20,809 nucleotides of DNA, taken from Oppiella nova (Eukaryota > Arthropoda > Arachnida > Sarcoptiformes > Oppiidae). The notes under the pieces were generated by a model that was not told the DNA's origin, searched no databases, and was given only the letters and a program-made list of their open reading frames with translations. Made by a program: the position numbers and the translations under genes. Below, in pieces: positions 10,401-19,075 of the stretch; the first letter of the stretch is position 1, and each line of letters begins with the position of its first letter. Where the stretch lies: the NCBI GenBank assembly GCA_905397405.1, contig CAJPVJ010000536.1:1-20809 (forward strand), read 5' to 3'.

Positions 10401-13400
10401 TGTCAAGGTTACTTATAACAACATCGGCAGTATCCGCATCAAACACGGCTTTTATTTCAATGTCAAATGTTGCAAAATAAACCGATCGATATTGTTGCAA
10501 GCATATTTTCAAATCAATCCCCTTTTCGTCGGTTGTTGTCAAGGCTAGATTTTCCACCAATGGTTGTGGTTTTTGATTAGCTAGGTGAGTAATTTTGAGC
10601 CTAACATTAATAGTGTCTTTTTTGACATAGTTAAATATTAGGCAAAAATCGTTATTAGTCGCATCAACAGCTTTATCGACATTAATATTATATTTCAATG
10701 AGTTTTCCCTTTCCGGCTTTGTGTATTTTTTATTATTGTCCGGGGACCAACCAATTGGGATAACCTTTTTATTTACACATTTAAATTCGTTGTCGTAAAT
10801 ACATTGTCCAATGTCGGGTGTGCAGGTTTTCCCAATCTATTTTTTAAAAATTCAAATATTTAAAATTGCAATTTATTTTTAAATTAAAAATTATCACATA
10901 TAGATTGTAAATATTAAGTTATTTAATTTTAAGAAATTTTTAGTGATTTTCACCGAGAACAAATTGTTTAAATTTTTAATACTATAGTAGTGACATAATT
11001 ACATTGAATTCAATTTTCAACACAGTGTTAATCACATTTCATATTAATTATAAACCTTCTATAAAAATATTTAAACTATATTCATAATAACTAATTAATA
11101 ACGGGTGTTCCACTTGGAGCGAAAGTTTTAAATCTTTAATTATTAAAAGATGACAAAAGCAATCTTAATCAAATAAATTTTAAAATACTGATGAATGTAT
11201 GAGGTTTTGTTGTTCATATATAATAAATTTCTAAATGCACAGGGAGGTCGTGTAGTTTTTCTAAATCAAAAAGTATAAGGTATATCTAAGATCTGATTAT
11301 TGGAATGAAGAGATCTCGAAAAATAAATTGGAATTGCATTTTCAATTATTAAAATATCTCAAGAAGTGACCCCTCTGCACAACCTTAAAATTATATTATA
11401 ATTAACATTTTATATATACATTATATTTGTAATGTTAAAACAATTGAAAATTACAAACTTTAAGGTTGTGCAGAGGAGTCATTTCTTGAGATATTTTAAA
11501 AATTGAAAATGCAATTCCAATTTATATTTCGAGATCTTTTCATTCCAATAATCAGATCTTAGATATACTCTATACTTTTTGATTTAGATAAACTACATGA
11601 CCTCCCTGTGCATTTAGAAATTTATTATATATGAACAACAAAACCTCATACATTCATCAGTATTTTAAAATTTATTTGAATAAGATTGCTTTTGTCATCT
11701 TTTAATAATCAAAGATTTAAAACTTTCGCTCCAAGTGGAACACCCGATATAATATTTAATGTAATTTTAATTTTTTGTTATGTTTTGATAGTATAAATAA
11801 TGAATAAATAAATATAATATTAACGTTTTTTACATACCCCATCATTTTCAACATCTAGGCACTTATTAGCTTTTTCACAATTTTGACCAACAAACTTGTT
11901 ATCAGTACATGTGCAAGCAAAATCATTTAATTCCGACCTGGCACATGTACCTTTGTCAGTACAAGTCACACCTTTATAGCAGCCCTGACCAAAATGTACA
12001 TTGGTAATTTCAAACGTAGCTTTCGAAGTGGTCATCGTTTTAAAATACTCCACATAATATACGAATCTAATATATTTCGATGGTTCTTGCCTAGTAAATG
12101 TTGCCTCGTATAATTGGATAAATTTGGGTTCGACAAAGGTAAATTCTTTTAATTTTGTATGAACATTCTCACAATGAGATAACCAGTCGCAAACTTGCAG
12201 GCTGACGTTGAAGTTAGCAAATAAATTTTTATCAACCACACTAATCGAATATGATAATGGCAATTTATGCCAGTCGGCGCTGTATTTTAACCAGGGACTT
12301 GTTATGCTGGCTACCGAATGTAGTTTAGTTGTAGTATCAGCTAGATAAAATTTTCAGAAATTTATAAATGTTTAAAAATGTAATTTTATCTAATTATTAC
12401 CATTGAATTTAAATGTGGCTTTGTCGAATTCGGTAAATCCACTGTCAGTTAATGGTATCCACGTTTCTGGCTTATCAAGGTCTAAATAATCAAACGCGTG
12501 AAATTCCCAGACATTTTTATCAGCCGGATCAGCAGCATCTAGCGACTTATCCTTGAGAAAAAATGTATTAATAAAATTTTCAAAACTATCTTGTTCAACG
12601 GTCAATATGATTTTGTATTTTTGAGCGTTTAATGCGATTATGTCCCTTAGACATAATTTATGAATTTCCGGATCACCATATTTAGGACGTAATTCATGTA
12701 TAGTATGATTGTTTGCATCGTTCTCTATTCTGTATTGTATTTTCAACCTAGTATCAATTTCGCTTGATAATACGCTTGTCATTTTAAGGCAAATGTTGTA
12801 ATCGTTAACATCTTTATCGCCATCTTTGTTACCATCTATTATTAAATAGTTGTCCCTTTTATACGGAATCCACATTAATGTGTCCACTTCTTTAAATTCT
12901 TTATGCTTAACCTGAAATGCCCTATCACCATTAGTGTTAGCGTTAAATATGCATCCAGATACTTCGCACTGAATAAGCTCAGTAGTTTTATCAGTGTCTC
13001 CGTATGTTATATCAACTACGAAAACAATAAAATTAAAACATATTGTTAATATAACTACTTACAAAATATTTAAATTTCAAAATATCAATTCACTTTTAAA
13101 TTCTTTAAATTCTACATAGGTCCCGGCTCCAATAGTTTTGAATGTTATTTTAAAATCATCTCGTTTTGCATCGGGAATGGCAATATCATTAGGGGTCCAG
13201 GCTACCCATTTATTAGGTGTGTCCAATATTATGGTCTTACTAGCTACGCTAATTGTAGCACTACCCTTGGTCCAATACTATAAAATAATTTAAAATATTA
13301 AATTCAATATAATTTTTTATAAAATAAGTTTCAAATTATATAAGTACGGTACATAAAATTTTACTTATGAAAACTGTGCCAGCACAGCGAATTATATTAA

Positions 13401-15773
13401 ACTCAATAGTAAGTACCCAATACTAAACAGGGCTGCTAATAGACGTCTAATATCTTTATCATTTATTGGGGTGGGGGGGTGGGACTGATTAATGATAAAT
13501 ATTTTGTTCAAGCTTTATCCGATTATTTCTGAACAAATCGGCATGCACATTCACTAAATTAACAAAATATTAATTGATAATGTATATAAAAAATAAATAA
13601 AAAGCTGAATTAGATTATTTAAAATTTTTAATCGTTAATTTAGTGATTTAATGATTTTTAAAATTAAATTGTCCTATAGTACCGTTATGGTCAGAAATTA
13701 TCAGATAAAACCGGAATAAAATATATAATAGTCTGTCCCACACCCCCTATAAATAAAATAAATATGAGACGCCTAATGAACAGCCCTTTGAGAATGCCAA
13801 CTATTGAGAAATATTTATTGTAAAACCAGTTAATAAAAATTGTTATATTAGCAATGTACATTTTATTAACATATAGCATTCATACCGATCCAGATAAAAC
13901 AACTTTGGTAATAATTTTGTCGTCATTTGCCAAATTTAAATGTAATGTCAAATCGCAACCCTTGTCACATTCGGTGGGTATATAAATAAACTGATTGCCC
14001 GGGTCAACATCTAGTGTCCTAATTTCAGCCCAACCAAACATGGACTTATCAACTGGATCAATTGTTTCACCAGACTCACGAGTCTCGTAGTCAACTATCG
14101 ATATTTTAAAAAATTAAAAATTATATTTAAAAATCTATCACCCATGTTACTTTGAAAGTCTTTAAAAGCGGTTATCGTGTATCCCTTGCTATCATCACGA
14201 GCTCTGGTTTCAATTTTTAACGTTTTTAATTCCTCATAGGTGATAATATATTGGCATGGCATCCAGGTGCCTTTGTGTAGTGCACCGTTATTCTGATTGT
14301 ATATGTCGTTTAATTTTATAGTGTCATCGCCATATTTCACAAAGATATCTGACTCGTAATTATTTAGCCACACCTATAAGTGAAAGTAATATCAAGTAGT
14401 GTATTATATAGTTATAACATTTTACTATTTTTAAAAACTATTTCTAGGTAACAATTTATAAACAGGGTTTTATACTGTATGTAGAAAATTTACCTTAAAC
14501 GTAACCCTAAAATATTTATCCTTGTTAATAATTCCGTTTATAAACTGCTCATTTATTTTCCAGCCACGTGTCTGTCCAAACTCGGGATTTTCGACGTAGA
14601 AGAATTGTTTCCGTATATTATTTATCTCATCTTGATAATCCCACACAGGCCACCCCTTTGCTATAGTTTTCCATCCAGGGTGCTTTATTGTAACATCTAA
14701 ATTGTTAATAAATATATTCAATTTAGATGATTATGCTAAAATTATTTATAGAAATCTTTGTATAGTATTGTTAGTAATTATAGGCTTAAATTATAGCGTA
14801 TAGAATAAAATATGCACTAGCAAACTTTGTAATAAATGATACAGGTAGTATAGTATAGTATTTTATATTCTCTTCGACTTATAATATATTTTTTATTTAT
14901 TGTAAAATTAAATATTTTAATGAATAATTTTATAATTGTAAATGAGTGCTTATAAAATCTGAACATGTTATAAACACTTTTAAAACATTTCAAATGTAAA
15001 ATGTACAGGTTATATTAAATTTTGAACATTTCTAATTTAAATTATTAAACTTAAATTTAAACTAAAAATTTATCAATAAAATAAAATGTTTCCATGCAAT
15101 TTAATATAGATTATGCTTTTAATTAAACAAAAAAATACCAGTCAAGTGCTTGGCAACGATTTATTTGTGCCGGTTAATTTTAATGTCATAAACTGACATT
15201 GCACGACATTGAATTGTAAGTTTAAGCATTGATTTATTGGATTATGGCGTTTGTATCGTAAAGTAATATTGTAAAATATAAACATAAATGTTTTTAATTA
15301 TATTTACAAAATTATTGATATGAATTCATAATAGTAAAATTGTATTTTTGTAATTAAAGATAATTATTTATTTGTTGATAAATAACTTTATAACCTTGTT
15401 AATATTTAAAATTTAAATATTTTCTCTCTCACACATACAGTATACATAGTTTTATAATATAAATGGATAGACATCTAACAAAATCTGACTTTTTGAAAAA
15501 TAACATTTACTGTATATAAACCTTTTATTAAACTTTTATTAGGCTTTTATAATAACTAAGCACAATTATATACAGTAAATGCTATTTTTCAAATTCAGAT
15601 TTTGTTACATAAATATGTCTATCATAATGTTATACGAAATTAAAAACTAAAATTTTAAAATAACATTTTTATAAATTATTGAAAATAAAAAACTATTTAC
15701 CGGTATTGCCATGTGATAAATTAATTAAAATAAGTGATACTAAAGCAACTTTAACAAATATTTCACGTATCAT
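3744..15773 (-). CDS. Large modular EGF-domain type I membrane protein, 21 coding exons, complete
   Basis: A cell-surface or secretory-pathway protein of 2227 residues, family not recognised. Exons in transcript order: 15701-15773, 14494-14696, 14142-14373, 13886-14094, 13094-13277, 12401-13015, 11838-12340, 10239-10836, 9503-9999, 9308-9441, 8333-8979, 8057-8232, 7695-7997, 7413-7543, 6835-7088, 6507-6746, 5064-6088, 4834-5002, 4615-4767, 4228-4444, 3744-3864. Every junction is GT/AG, every phase matches, and the sum is 6684 nt. The donor after 8057 is a weak GTTAAA. Order of parts: signal peptide, N-terminal beta-rich region (to about 300), three repeated modules ending in EGF (301-1458), EGF-rich region with a SEA-like stretch (1459-2115), last EGF, membrane span (about 2163-2186), basic stop-transfer and tail. 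EGF-SEA-EGF-membrane order recalls transmembrane mucins, by analogy only. The start is the Met that opens the signal peptide. Confidence 0.85.
4615..7543 (-). CDS. EGF gene, exons 14-19: EGF-rich region with a SEA-like segment (residues about 1459-2115)
   Basis: Exons 7413-7543, 6835-7088, 6507-6746, 5064-6088, 4834-5002 and 4615-4767 encode a run of EGF-like units with typical endings such as CVCPSGYY, CKIGYKLND and CDCDIGYTWD. The 1025-bp exon (5064-6088) opens with about 158 residues of EGF-like units and continues with about 185 residues almost free of the EGF pattern, with alternating strands and helices (for example KIAVIINNLDKI). Flanked by EGF units just outside the membrane, this stretch fits a SEA-type domain by size and place. 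I see no GSVVV cleavage motif, so this assignment is weak. The donor of exon 6835-7088 is GTACGT in phase 1. Confidence 0.78.
6089..6506 (-). other. Intron of the EGF gene, no further content seen
   Basis: A 418-bp very AT-rich intron between exons 17 and 16. No inverted repeat, coding frame or RNA structure stood out. The introns at 7089-7412 and 8980-9307 (324 and 328 bp) are likewise plain AT-rich sequence. Confidence 0.6.
7695..9441 (-). CDS. EGF gene, exons 10-13: repeated module C (residues about 1039-1458)
   Basis: The same module as A and B but cut by two extra introns. Exon 10 (9308-9441) holds the Cys-rich link, exon 11 (8333-8979) the large domain ending in QFSG at phase 1, and exons 12 (8057-8232) and 13 (7695-7997) the second domain with YLLSDWITKTV and VNLGDPC, then an EGF with CECEDEYIGKRC. 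Exon 12 has a weak donor (GTTAAA); splicing there keeps the frame and the domain intact. The extra introns could have been gained in C or lost in A and B. Confidence 0.8.
9503..10836 (-). CDS. EGF gene, exons 8-9: repeated module B (residues about 674-1038)
   Basis: Exon 8 (10239-10836) starts with a Cys-rich link (GKTCTPDIGQC) that completes an EGF-like pattern with the end of exon 7, then about 170 residues ending in FNFKG at phase 1. Exon 9 begins Asp-Asn-Gln-Val, carries LISDWIKSDV, and ends with FYLGDPC and the best EGF of the protein (CLCTPGYGGINC, then Lys-Cys-Leu-Asp-Lys). Exon sizes and phases match module A (615/503 against 598/497), so the modules arose by duplication of an exon pair. 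Confidence 0.82.
11101..11747. mobile_element. Foldback (snap-back) DNA element, Tc1/mariner-like MITE
   Basis: Two arms of 288 bp (11102-11389 and 11459-11746) are near-perfect reverse complements around a 69-bp AT-rich centre. The outer ends read CGGGTGTTCCACTTGGAGCG on each strand. A TA dinucleotide sits just outside both ends (11099-11100 and 11748-11749), consistent with a TA target duplication, although the first terminal base differs between ends. No transposase is present, so it is non-autonomous. It lies in the 1001-bp intron between exons 7 and 8 of the EGF gene, so the pre-mRNA would contain a very stable hairpin. The high identity of the arms suggests a young insertion or arm-to-arm correction. 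Confidence 0.88.
11838..13015 (-). CDS. EGF gene, exons 6-7: repeated module A (residues about 301-673)
   Basis: Exon 6 encodes about 205 residues ending in the phrase FKFNG at a phase 1 border. Exon 7 encodes a second beta-rich domain followed by an EGF-like unit (Gly-Gln-Gly-Cys, then CTCTDNKFVGQNC) and Lys-Cys-Leu-Asp at a phase 0 border. The same two-exon pattern, phases and end phrases recur in modules B and C. Reading on past the exon 7 donor (GTATGT) meets a stop within 18 nt, which could suggest a gene end here. The matching splice in module B and the in-frame next exon argue against that. Confidence 0.8.
13094..15773 (-). CDS. EGF gene, exons 1-5: signal peptide and N-terminal domains (residues 1-300)
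   Basis: Exon 1 (15701-15773) encodes a clear signal peptide: Met-Ile-Arg-Glu, then a hydrophobic core VALVSLILI and a likely cleavage near Ser-His-Gly. Exons 2-5 encode about 275 residues rich in Trp, Asp and beta-strand-like alternation, with few cysteines (Cys-Asp-Lys-Gly-Cys in exon 4). Short motifs such as WVAWTPND and FGWAEI recall the Trp-Ile/Met-Pro phrases of the later modules, so this part may be a diverged version of the same domain. I recognise no named family. Exon phases run 1, 0, 1, 0, 1. Confidence 0.75.
13428..13790. mobile_element. Inverted-repeat element, hAT-like MITE (degenerate)
   Basis: Imperfect arms of about 100 bp (13428-13532 and 13691-13790) face each other around a 158-bp centre. 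The left end begins CAGGGCTGCTAATAGACG and the right end, reversed, CAAAGGGCTGTTCATTAGGCG without its last base; CAGGGCTG-type ends are common in hAT elements. I find no clear 8-bp target duplication, which fits an old copy. The left arm includes a G-run (GGGGTGGGGGGGTGGG near 13470) mirrored by CCCACACCCCC on the right. It lies in the intron between exons 4 and 5 of the EGF gene. Confidence 0.65.
14697..15700 (-). other. First intron of the EGF gene, 1 kb, with a small inverted repeat
   Basis: AT-rich intron between the signal-peptide exon and exon 2. Apart from the inverted repeat at 15466-15623 and a short TAGTA reiteration near 14847-14860, I see no coding exon or RNA gene in it. Confidence 0.6.
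15466..15623. mobile_element. Small inverted-repeat (MITE-like) element
   Basis: Arms of about 55-60 bp start GATAGACAT on both strands and share AACAAAATCTGA, then a TTGAAAAATA/TTGAAAAATAG core and CATTTACTGTATATAA, around a centre of about 40 bp. One arm has a short insertion near its end. No coding capacity and no clear target duplication. It sits in the first intron of the EGF gene. Confidence 0.6.
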
Positions 15774-16514
15774 TATTATAGGTATCATTTAGTTATTTAA
15801 TCATACTAGTCGGAAATAAAATCAATATTTTAAAATAAATTATTTAAACAATTTATTATGAACCTAGTAAAATATTAATTAATTAATAGCTAACAAATTG
15901 AAAATTATTATACTACTAGAATTACAAGTTTGATACTAGCTAAAATTAAACTTATTAAACAAATAGCAAATTGTTAACAATATCTATGTTGTGTTCATAG
16001 GACTTAACACTAAATAAATTCATTAATTCTTTGTTATATTAAATTTATCCCAATTTAATGCTTAGTCTAATAAACCAACTTGATAATTGTTATAGCAACA
16101 ACCTACCTAACCCATCAAACAACCAACCATAGTGACCCAGTATACTAAATCCAGTATTACATTGGCATTGCTTAAAATTGTTTTATAACAACTAATAAAG
16201 AATTTTTAATGTAATACTTTTATGAGTGCCATAAATAATAGTGTAATTCAAAAACAATTTACTATTGACTATTGAATAATCTCAAGAATGATAAAATTTT
16301 ATAATATACCGATTAATACAATATAGGTACGGCAGTATAAAAATGTCATGTTCATCTAACTGTTAAATATTATAATTTATGGTGTCTATACGTAATTGCA
16401 TTTTGTGGGATAAATAAGTATTTGTTTTAATGAAATATTTTTATAACACAAACGGATTTATTAACAAAAGTACCGCTATATTTCACGGAATCTAATATTT
16501 TAATGCAATAATCG
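15774..16514. other. Upstream flank of the EGF gene
   Basis: About 740 bp of AT-rich DNA that should hold the promoter of the - strand EGF gene. I could not find a TATA box at a sensible distance from the ATG at 15771-15773, nor any other gene or repeat. Confidence 0.45.
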
Positions 16515-16595
16515 GTTTATAACGATGTTTCGCAACAGAATCTTAAGCGTAAGTCACGTGGTTTTTGAAGGGGTAGTTCAGTCAGTACATACACC

Positions 16596-16646
16596 AAGAG
16601 AGGGGGAGAGAGAAAGCGAAAGAGAGAGAGAGAGAGGGGGAGAATG
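16596..16646. repeat. GA-rich microsatellite
   Basis: An impure (AG)n/(G)n tract with an uninterrupted AG run near 16621-16636, inside the left part of the 16523-17270 element, just after its inverted repeat. Confidence 0.8.
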
Positions 16647-16750
16647 ACCTAGTTGTAATTAAATATCATTTAATTCATGAATAGCAATTGATTGCAACAC
16701 TAATTAATACTTAAGTGTTGACAAAATTGGCCGCCATTTTCACCACAACC

Positions 16751-17063
16751 ACCAGTCCTTACATGCTGGTGCCCATCGAGTTAGTGTCACTCTTTGGACA
16801 TACATTCAAATCTGAATCAATCTTCAAGTGATAGTTAAGACAATACGTGTCCACAAAGTGAACGCCAACACCAACACTATTAATACCAGTGCTGTCCTTC
16901 CGGTGCCCTTAGTGTCGGTGCCACTCATAGGACAAACATTTACATCGGAATCGGTTCTCAATTGATAGCAATAAGACTTCACACAAACCATCGCAAACAC
17001 CAAAACTACCAGTGCTGAACCCCGGTGCCCACAGTGTCGGTGCCATTCACTGGACACATTTAC
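16751..17063 (-). repeat. Tandem repeat, 2.4 units of about 123-134 bp, with coding-like frame
   Basis: Units start at ACCAGT at 16751, 16885 and 17008 (partial) and share GGTGCCC, AGTGTC and GGACA blocks. Read on the - strand two units encode a similar peptide: Asp-Ser-Asp-Val-Asn-Val-Cys-Pro-Met-Ser-Gly-Thr-Asp against Asp-Ser-Asp-Leu-Asn-Val-Cys-Pro-Lys-Ser-Asp-Thr-Asn. In the middle unit the frame runs on to TALVLIVLVLAFTLW and a stop at 16824-16826. A Cys/Ser-Gly stretch followed by a hydrophobic end looks like a GPI-anchor signal, suggesting a captured and multiplied 3' exon. The 77-codon frame 16824-17057 is not a complete gene. Confidence 0.5.
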
Positions 17064-17402
17064 AATAATTTTTATGTATTAAAACATTTCGTTTAAATTT
17101 AATAATAGTTAAGAAATTCCAATATTTTATTCTTTAAATATAATTAAAATATAATAAAACTGACATATATAAGAATCATCAATTATATTACTTATTACTT
17201 ATTACATACTGACTGAACTACCCCTATGAAACCACGTGACTTACACTTAAGACTCTGTAGCGCCTCATAGGTTTATAATGAGAATCATAAAAATTAAATA
17301 TACATTATAATACCGTATTAATATTACAAACTATTTTATTAATTGATATGTTAAAAAGTTGCAATATTTCAATATTTTACTACATGTACTTATATATAGG
17401 AT

Positions 17403-17709
17403 ATAGGAGTCGCACTTCCATAGGAGTCTGTCCTTACAGTACGTGCAACTGAGCGCCGGCGGCATAACCTTAAGGTGCGGTGCGGTCGCCGGGTTTTCCA
17501 AGAAAAACAACGAGGAAACGGATAATTTCGATGAAGTCCTGCCTGTCCTGCGGGTGCGCCCAGAAATTGGGATCAATGAGTGACTGTATGTACGGGTCCT
17601 TCGACTGCAAGCGTATGGAGCCGTAACTGCGGCACCGGTAGAGGTGTGGACCGAATTGGAAGAGCTATAGGTTGAGGAACGGGTGGTAATATTGAACCAG
17701 GCTGTTCAT
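17403..17709 (-). pseudogene. GMC oxidoreductase (glucose dehydrogenase-like) C-terminal fragment, decayed
   Basis: On the - strand this GC-richer stretch encodes the C-terminal substrate-binding part of a GMC flavoenzyme: SYGSIRLQSKDPYIQSLIDP matches the family pattern Ser-Arg-Gly-x-Ile-x-Leu-x-Ser-x-(Asp/Asn)-Pro followed by Ile-Asp-Pro-Asn, then HPQDRQDFIEIIRF, and in a second frame MPPALSCTYC and KCDSY as in the later conserved segment. An in-frame TAG (about 17665) lies after the first 14 codons, and between Thr-Ala-Pro and the MPPALS part the reading frame shifts. The FAD-binding N-terminus and the catalytic His region are absent. It is a relic of a host gene, not a working enzyme. Confidence 0.75.
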
Positions 17710-18005
17710 GGTAATTATTTATTGGGTCTATACATAATTACTCAGAAATAACATTTATTTTTAACATAGTCCATTTTAATTCAATAACGAGCTAGTAATG
17801 TTTTTTTACTAGTGGCATATCTATAATAATAATTAAATTATCATTAAACACAAGTTGTAAACATAAATAAATATTTATTAAATAATATTGGGGTTTAGTT
17901 TAAAATGTCATTTGCCGCACATTTTAATAATAACGTTATTGTTGATTTAGCTGGCTTATAAATAACTTAATTGTTTTATATATTTAGTAATTAATTTTCA
18001 AACAT
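17710..18005. other. AT-rich spacer, nothing recognised
   Basis: About 300 bp of AT-rich DNA between the GMC fragment and the small frame at 18006. I see no repeat, coding frame or RNA signal. Confidence 0.5.
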
Positions 18006-18119
18006 TTAGCGATAGTCTGGCCGGCAGTCATCGCTCCAGATATCTGTGGTCTTATTGATCCAACAAATCCTATTCCCGGCCATTATGTAGAAGTACTTGT
18101 CGTATACAAAATTTTTACG
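18006..18119 (-). CDS. Orphan exon-like frame, 38 residues, unrecognised
   Basis: A - strand frame ends at TAA 18006-18008 and reads back through Tyr-Arg, Asp-Asp-Cys-Arg-Pro-Asp, KTTDIWSD and VYDKYFYIMAGNRICWINK. Its composition is richer in G+C than the DNA around it, and the Tyr/Trp/Asp-rich pattern looks like real protein, possibly a propeller-type repeat. No start codon or full gene can be placed and no clear acceptor site decides its left edge. It could be the last exon of a gene extending upstream or a relic like the GMC fragment next to it. Confidence 0.28.
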   Translation of the reverse strand, partial: RKNFVYDKYFYIMAGNRICWINKTTDIWSDDCRPDYR

Positions 18120-18400
18120 CAATTAATCTCACGATTCATTACAATAAGCAGTTCAAAGTTATTATAATAGTTATAATTATTTTACCAAGGTATGAAAATA
18201 AATTATACATAACAATTAAGCGTGCTGCATATTTAGGCATGGTAAGAATTATGAAATCTATACGTATCAATGTTCGACATCAATTCAGCGTGGCATATAA
18301 TATAATAAAATGACACATGATATACTCAATAGATTTATTTTACTGAAAAATAAGATACCAAACCATGTTTTGTAACCTATCCTGATGTAAGAGTCCACGT
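18120..18400. other. AT-rich spacer before the GC-rich block
   Basis: About 280 bp of AT-rich sequence. No coding frame, inverted repeat or RNA gene was seen. Composition changes sharply at about 18395. Confidence 0.5.
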
Positions 18401-19075
18401 ATATTGCCTACCGGCGCCCAACCGTATACTCCCAGATGGGGCGCAGGGTTGCCGCCCTTTGGTCCGCCTCATGTTCGCGACGCTGCCGTACAATCTGTGC
18501 AATATGTCGGGCGATAAAGTGGTCCCTCTTCCTGACCCGGCTCATATATCTGTTGTAGAGAGCATATTCATGTTCTGGCCAGCCCTCACAAACGCGTCGA
18601 AACCACCATCCACATGAAACGAGTACCACAGGTACTGAGCCAAACGCCTCCTGTGAAAGGTCGCCGAGTGTTCCAACGCCGGGTAGGGGCGCCCGGCGCG
18701 CAAAAACTCCTGAAGGATTCCGTCGATGGTGTCCGGGTCGTAGCGCATATTGTGCTCCAGTTGGCACACCACCGATGCTATAGTGGCCACTATGTACTGG
18801 GTGCCCCGCGCAGTGGTAAAAGCGTCGGGTGCGTGGGAGGGGACTGGTAGTGCCGGCTCAGTATCCTCACTGATCGCCTGCTCGACGTTCGGGTAACCGT
18901 ATGTGGCGGTCAGTGTCGGGTCATTGGGTGCCTCCCGAGCTAACTCTAGTTGTCGGTGAAGGTACTGTCCCTATAAGTAGTTGATGAGACCGGTGGCGCC
19001 CTCATTGGGTAGGTTTGGTGGGATCTGGAGGTCCATCGGGTGGGTGTGAACTAAAATCAAATTTCATACGACTTT
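18395..19075 (-). other. Unrecognised GC-rich coding relic, part 1, possibly virus-derived (fossil, broken)
   Basis: A GC-rich island in AT-rich DNA. On the - strand it reads as protein, beginning near a Met-Asp-Leu-Gln-Ile-Pro-Pro start (about 19035), with helical, Arg-rich segments such as RRRLAQYLWYSFHVDGGFDA. It is not open throughout: the coding signal is spread over more than one frame with a few breaks, so it is a fossil. No intron-like gaps are seen. Intronless, compact coding of foreign composition without host resemblance suggests an old virus copy or a capsid-bearing element, but I cannot match it to a family. It could also be a decayed host gene or an unknown transposon. Confidence 0.4.

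Larger units (their letters stand above)
16515..17278. mobile_element. Non-autonomous DNA transposon with 8-bp target duplication and tandem-repeat core
   Basis: The element spans 16523-17270 and is flanked by a direct GTTTATAA (16515-16522 and 17271-17278). Its ends are inverted repeats of about 65 bp: the left begins CGATGTTTCGCAACAGAATC and the right, reversed, CTATGAGGCGCTACAGAGTC, then both continue with CTTAAG, GTAAGTCACGTGGTTT and GGGGTAGTTCAGTCAGTA. An 8-bp duplication is typical of hAT, P and Merlin groups; I cannot choose among them. Inside are a GA-rich microsatellite and a three-unit tandem repeat. No transposase frame is visible. Confidence 0.75.

Noticed and set aside
11820-12263. 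Gene end at the stop codon 11820-11822 just after exon 7
   Set aside because: A GTATGT donor precedes it, the following exon (10836) joins in phase 0 and completes a Cys pattern, and module B has the same splice at the same place (9501-9503).
13691-13879. - strand frame of 62 codons in an intron
   Set aside because: It lies in an arm of the inverted-repeat element and the adjoining AT-rich intron; low-complexity hydrophobic sequence only.
18614-18850. + strand frames in the GC-rich block (also 19424, 19751 and 20155)
   Set aside because: Composition-driven open frames; the protein-like character is on the - strand.
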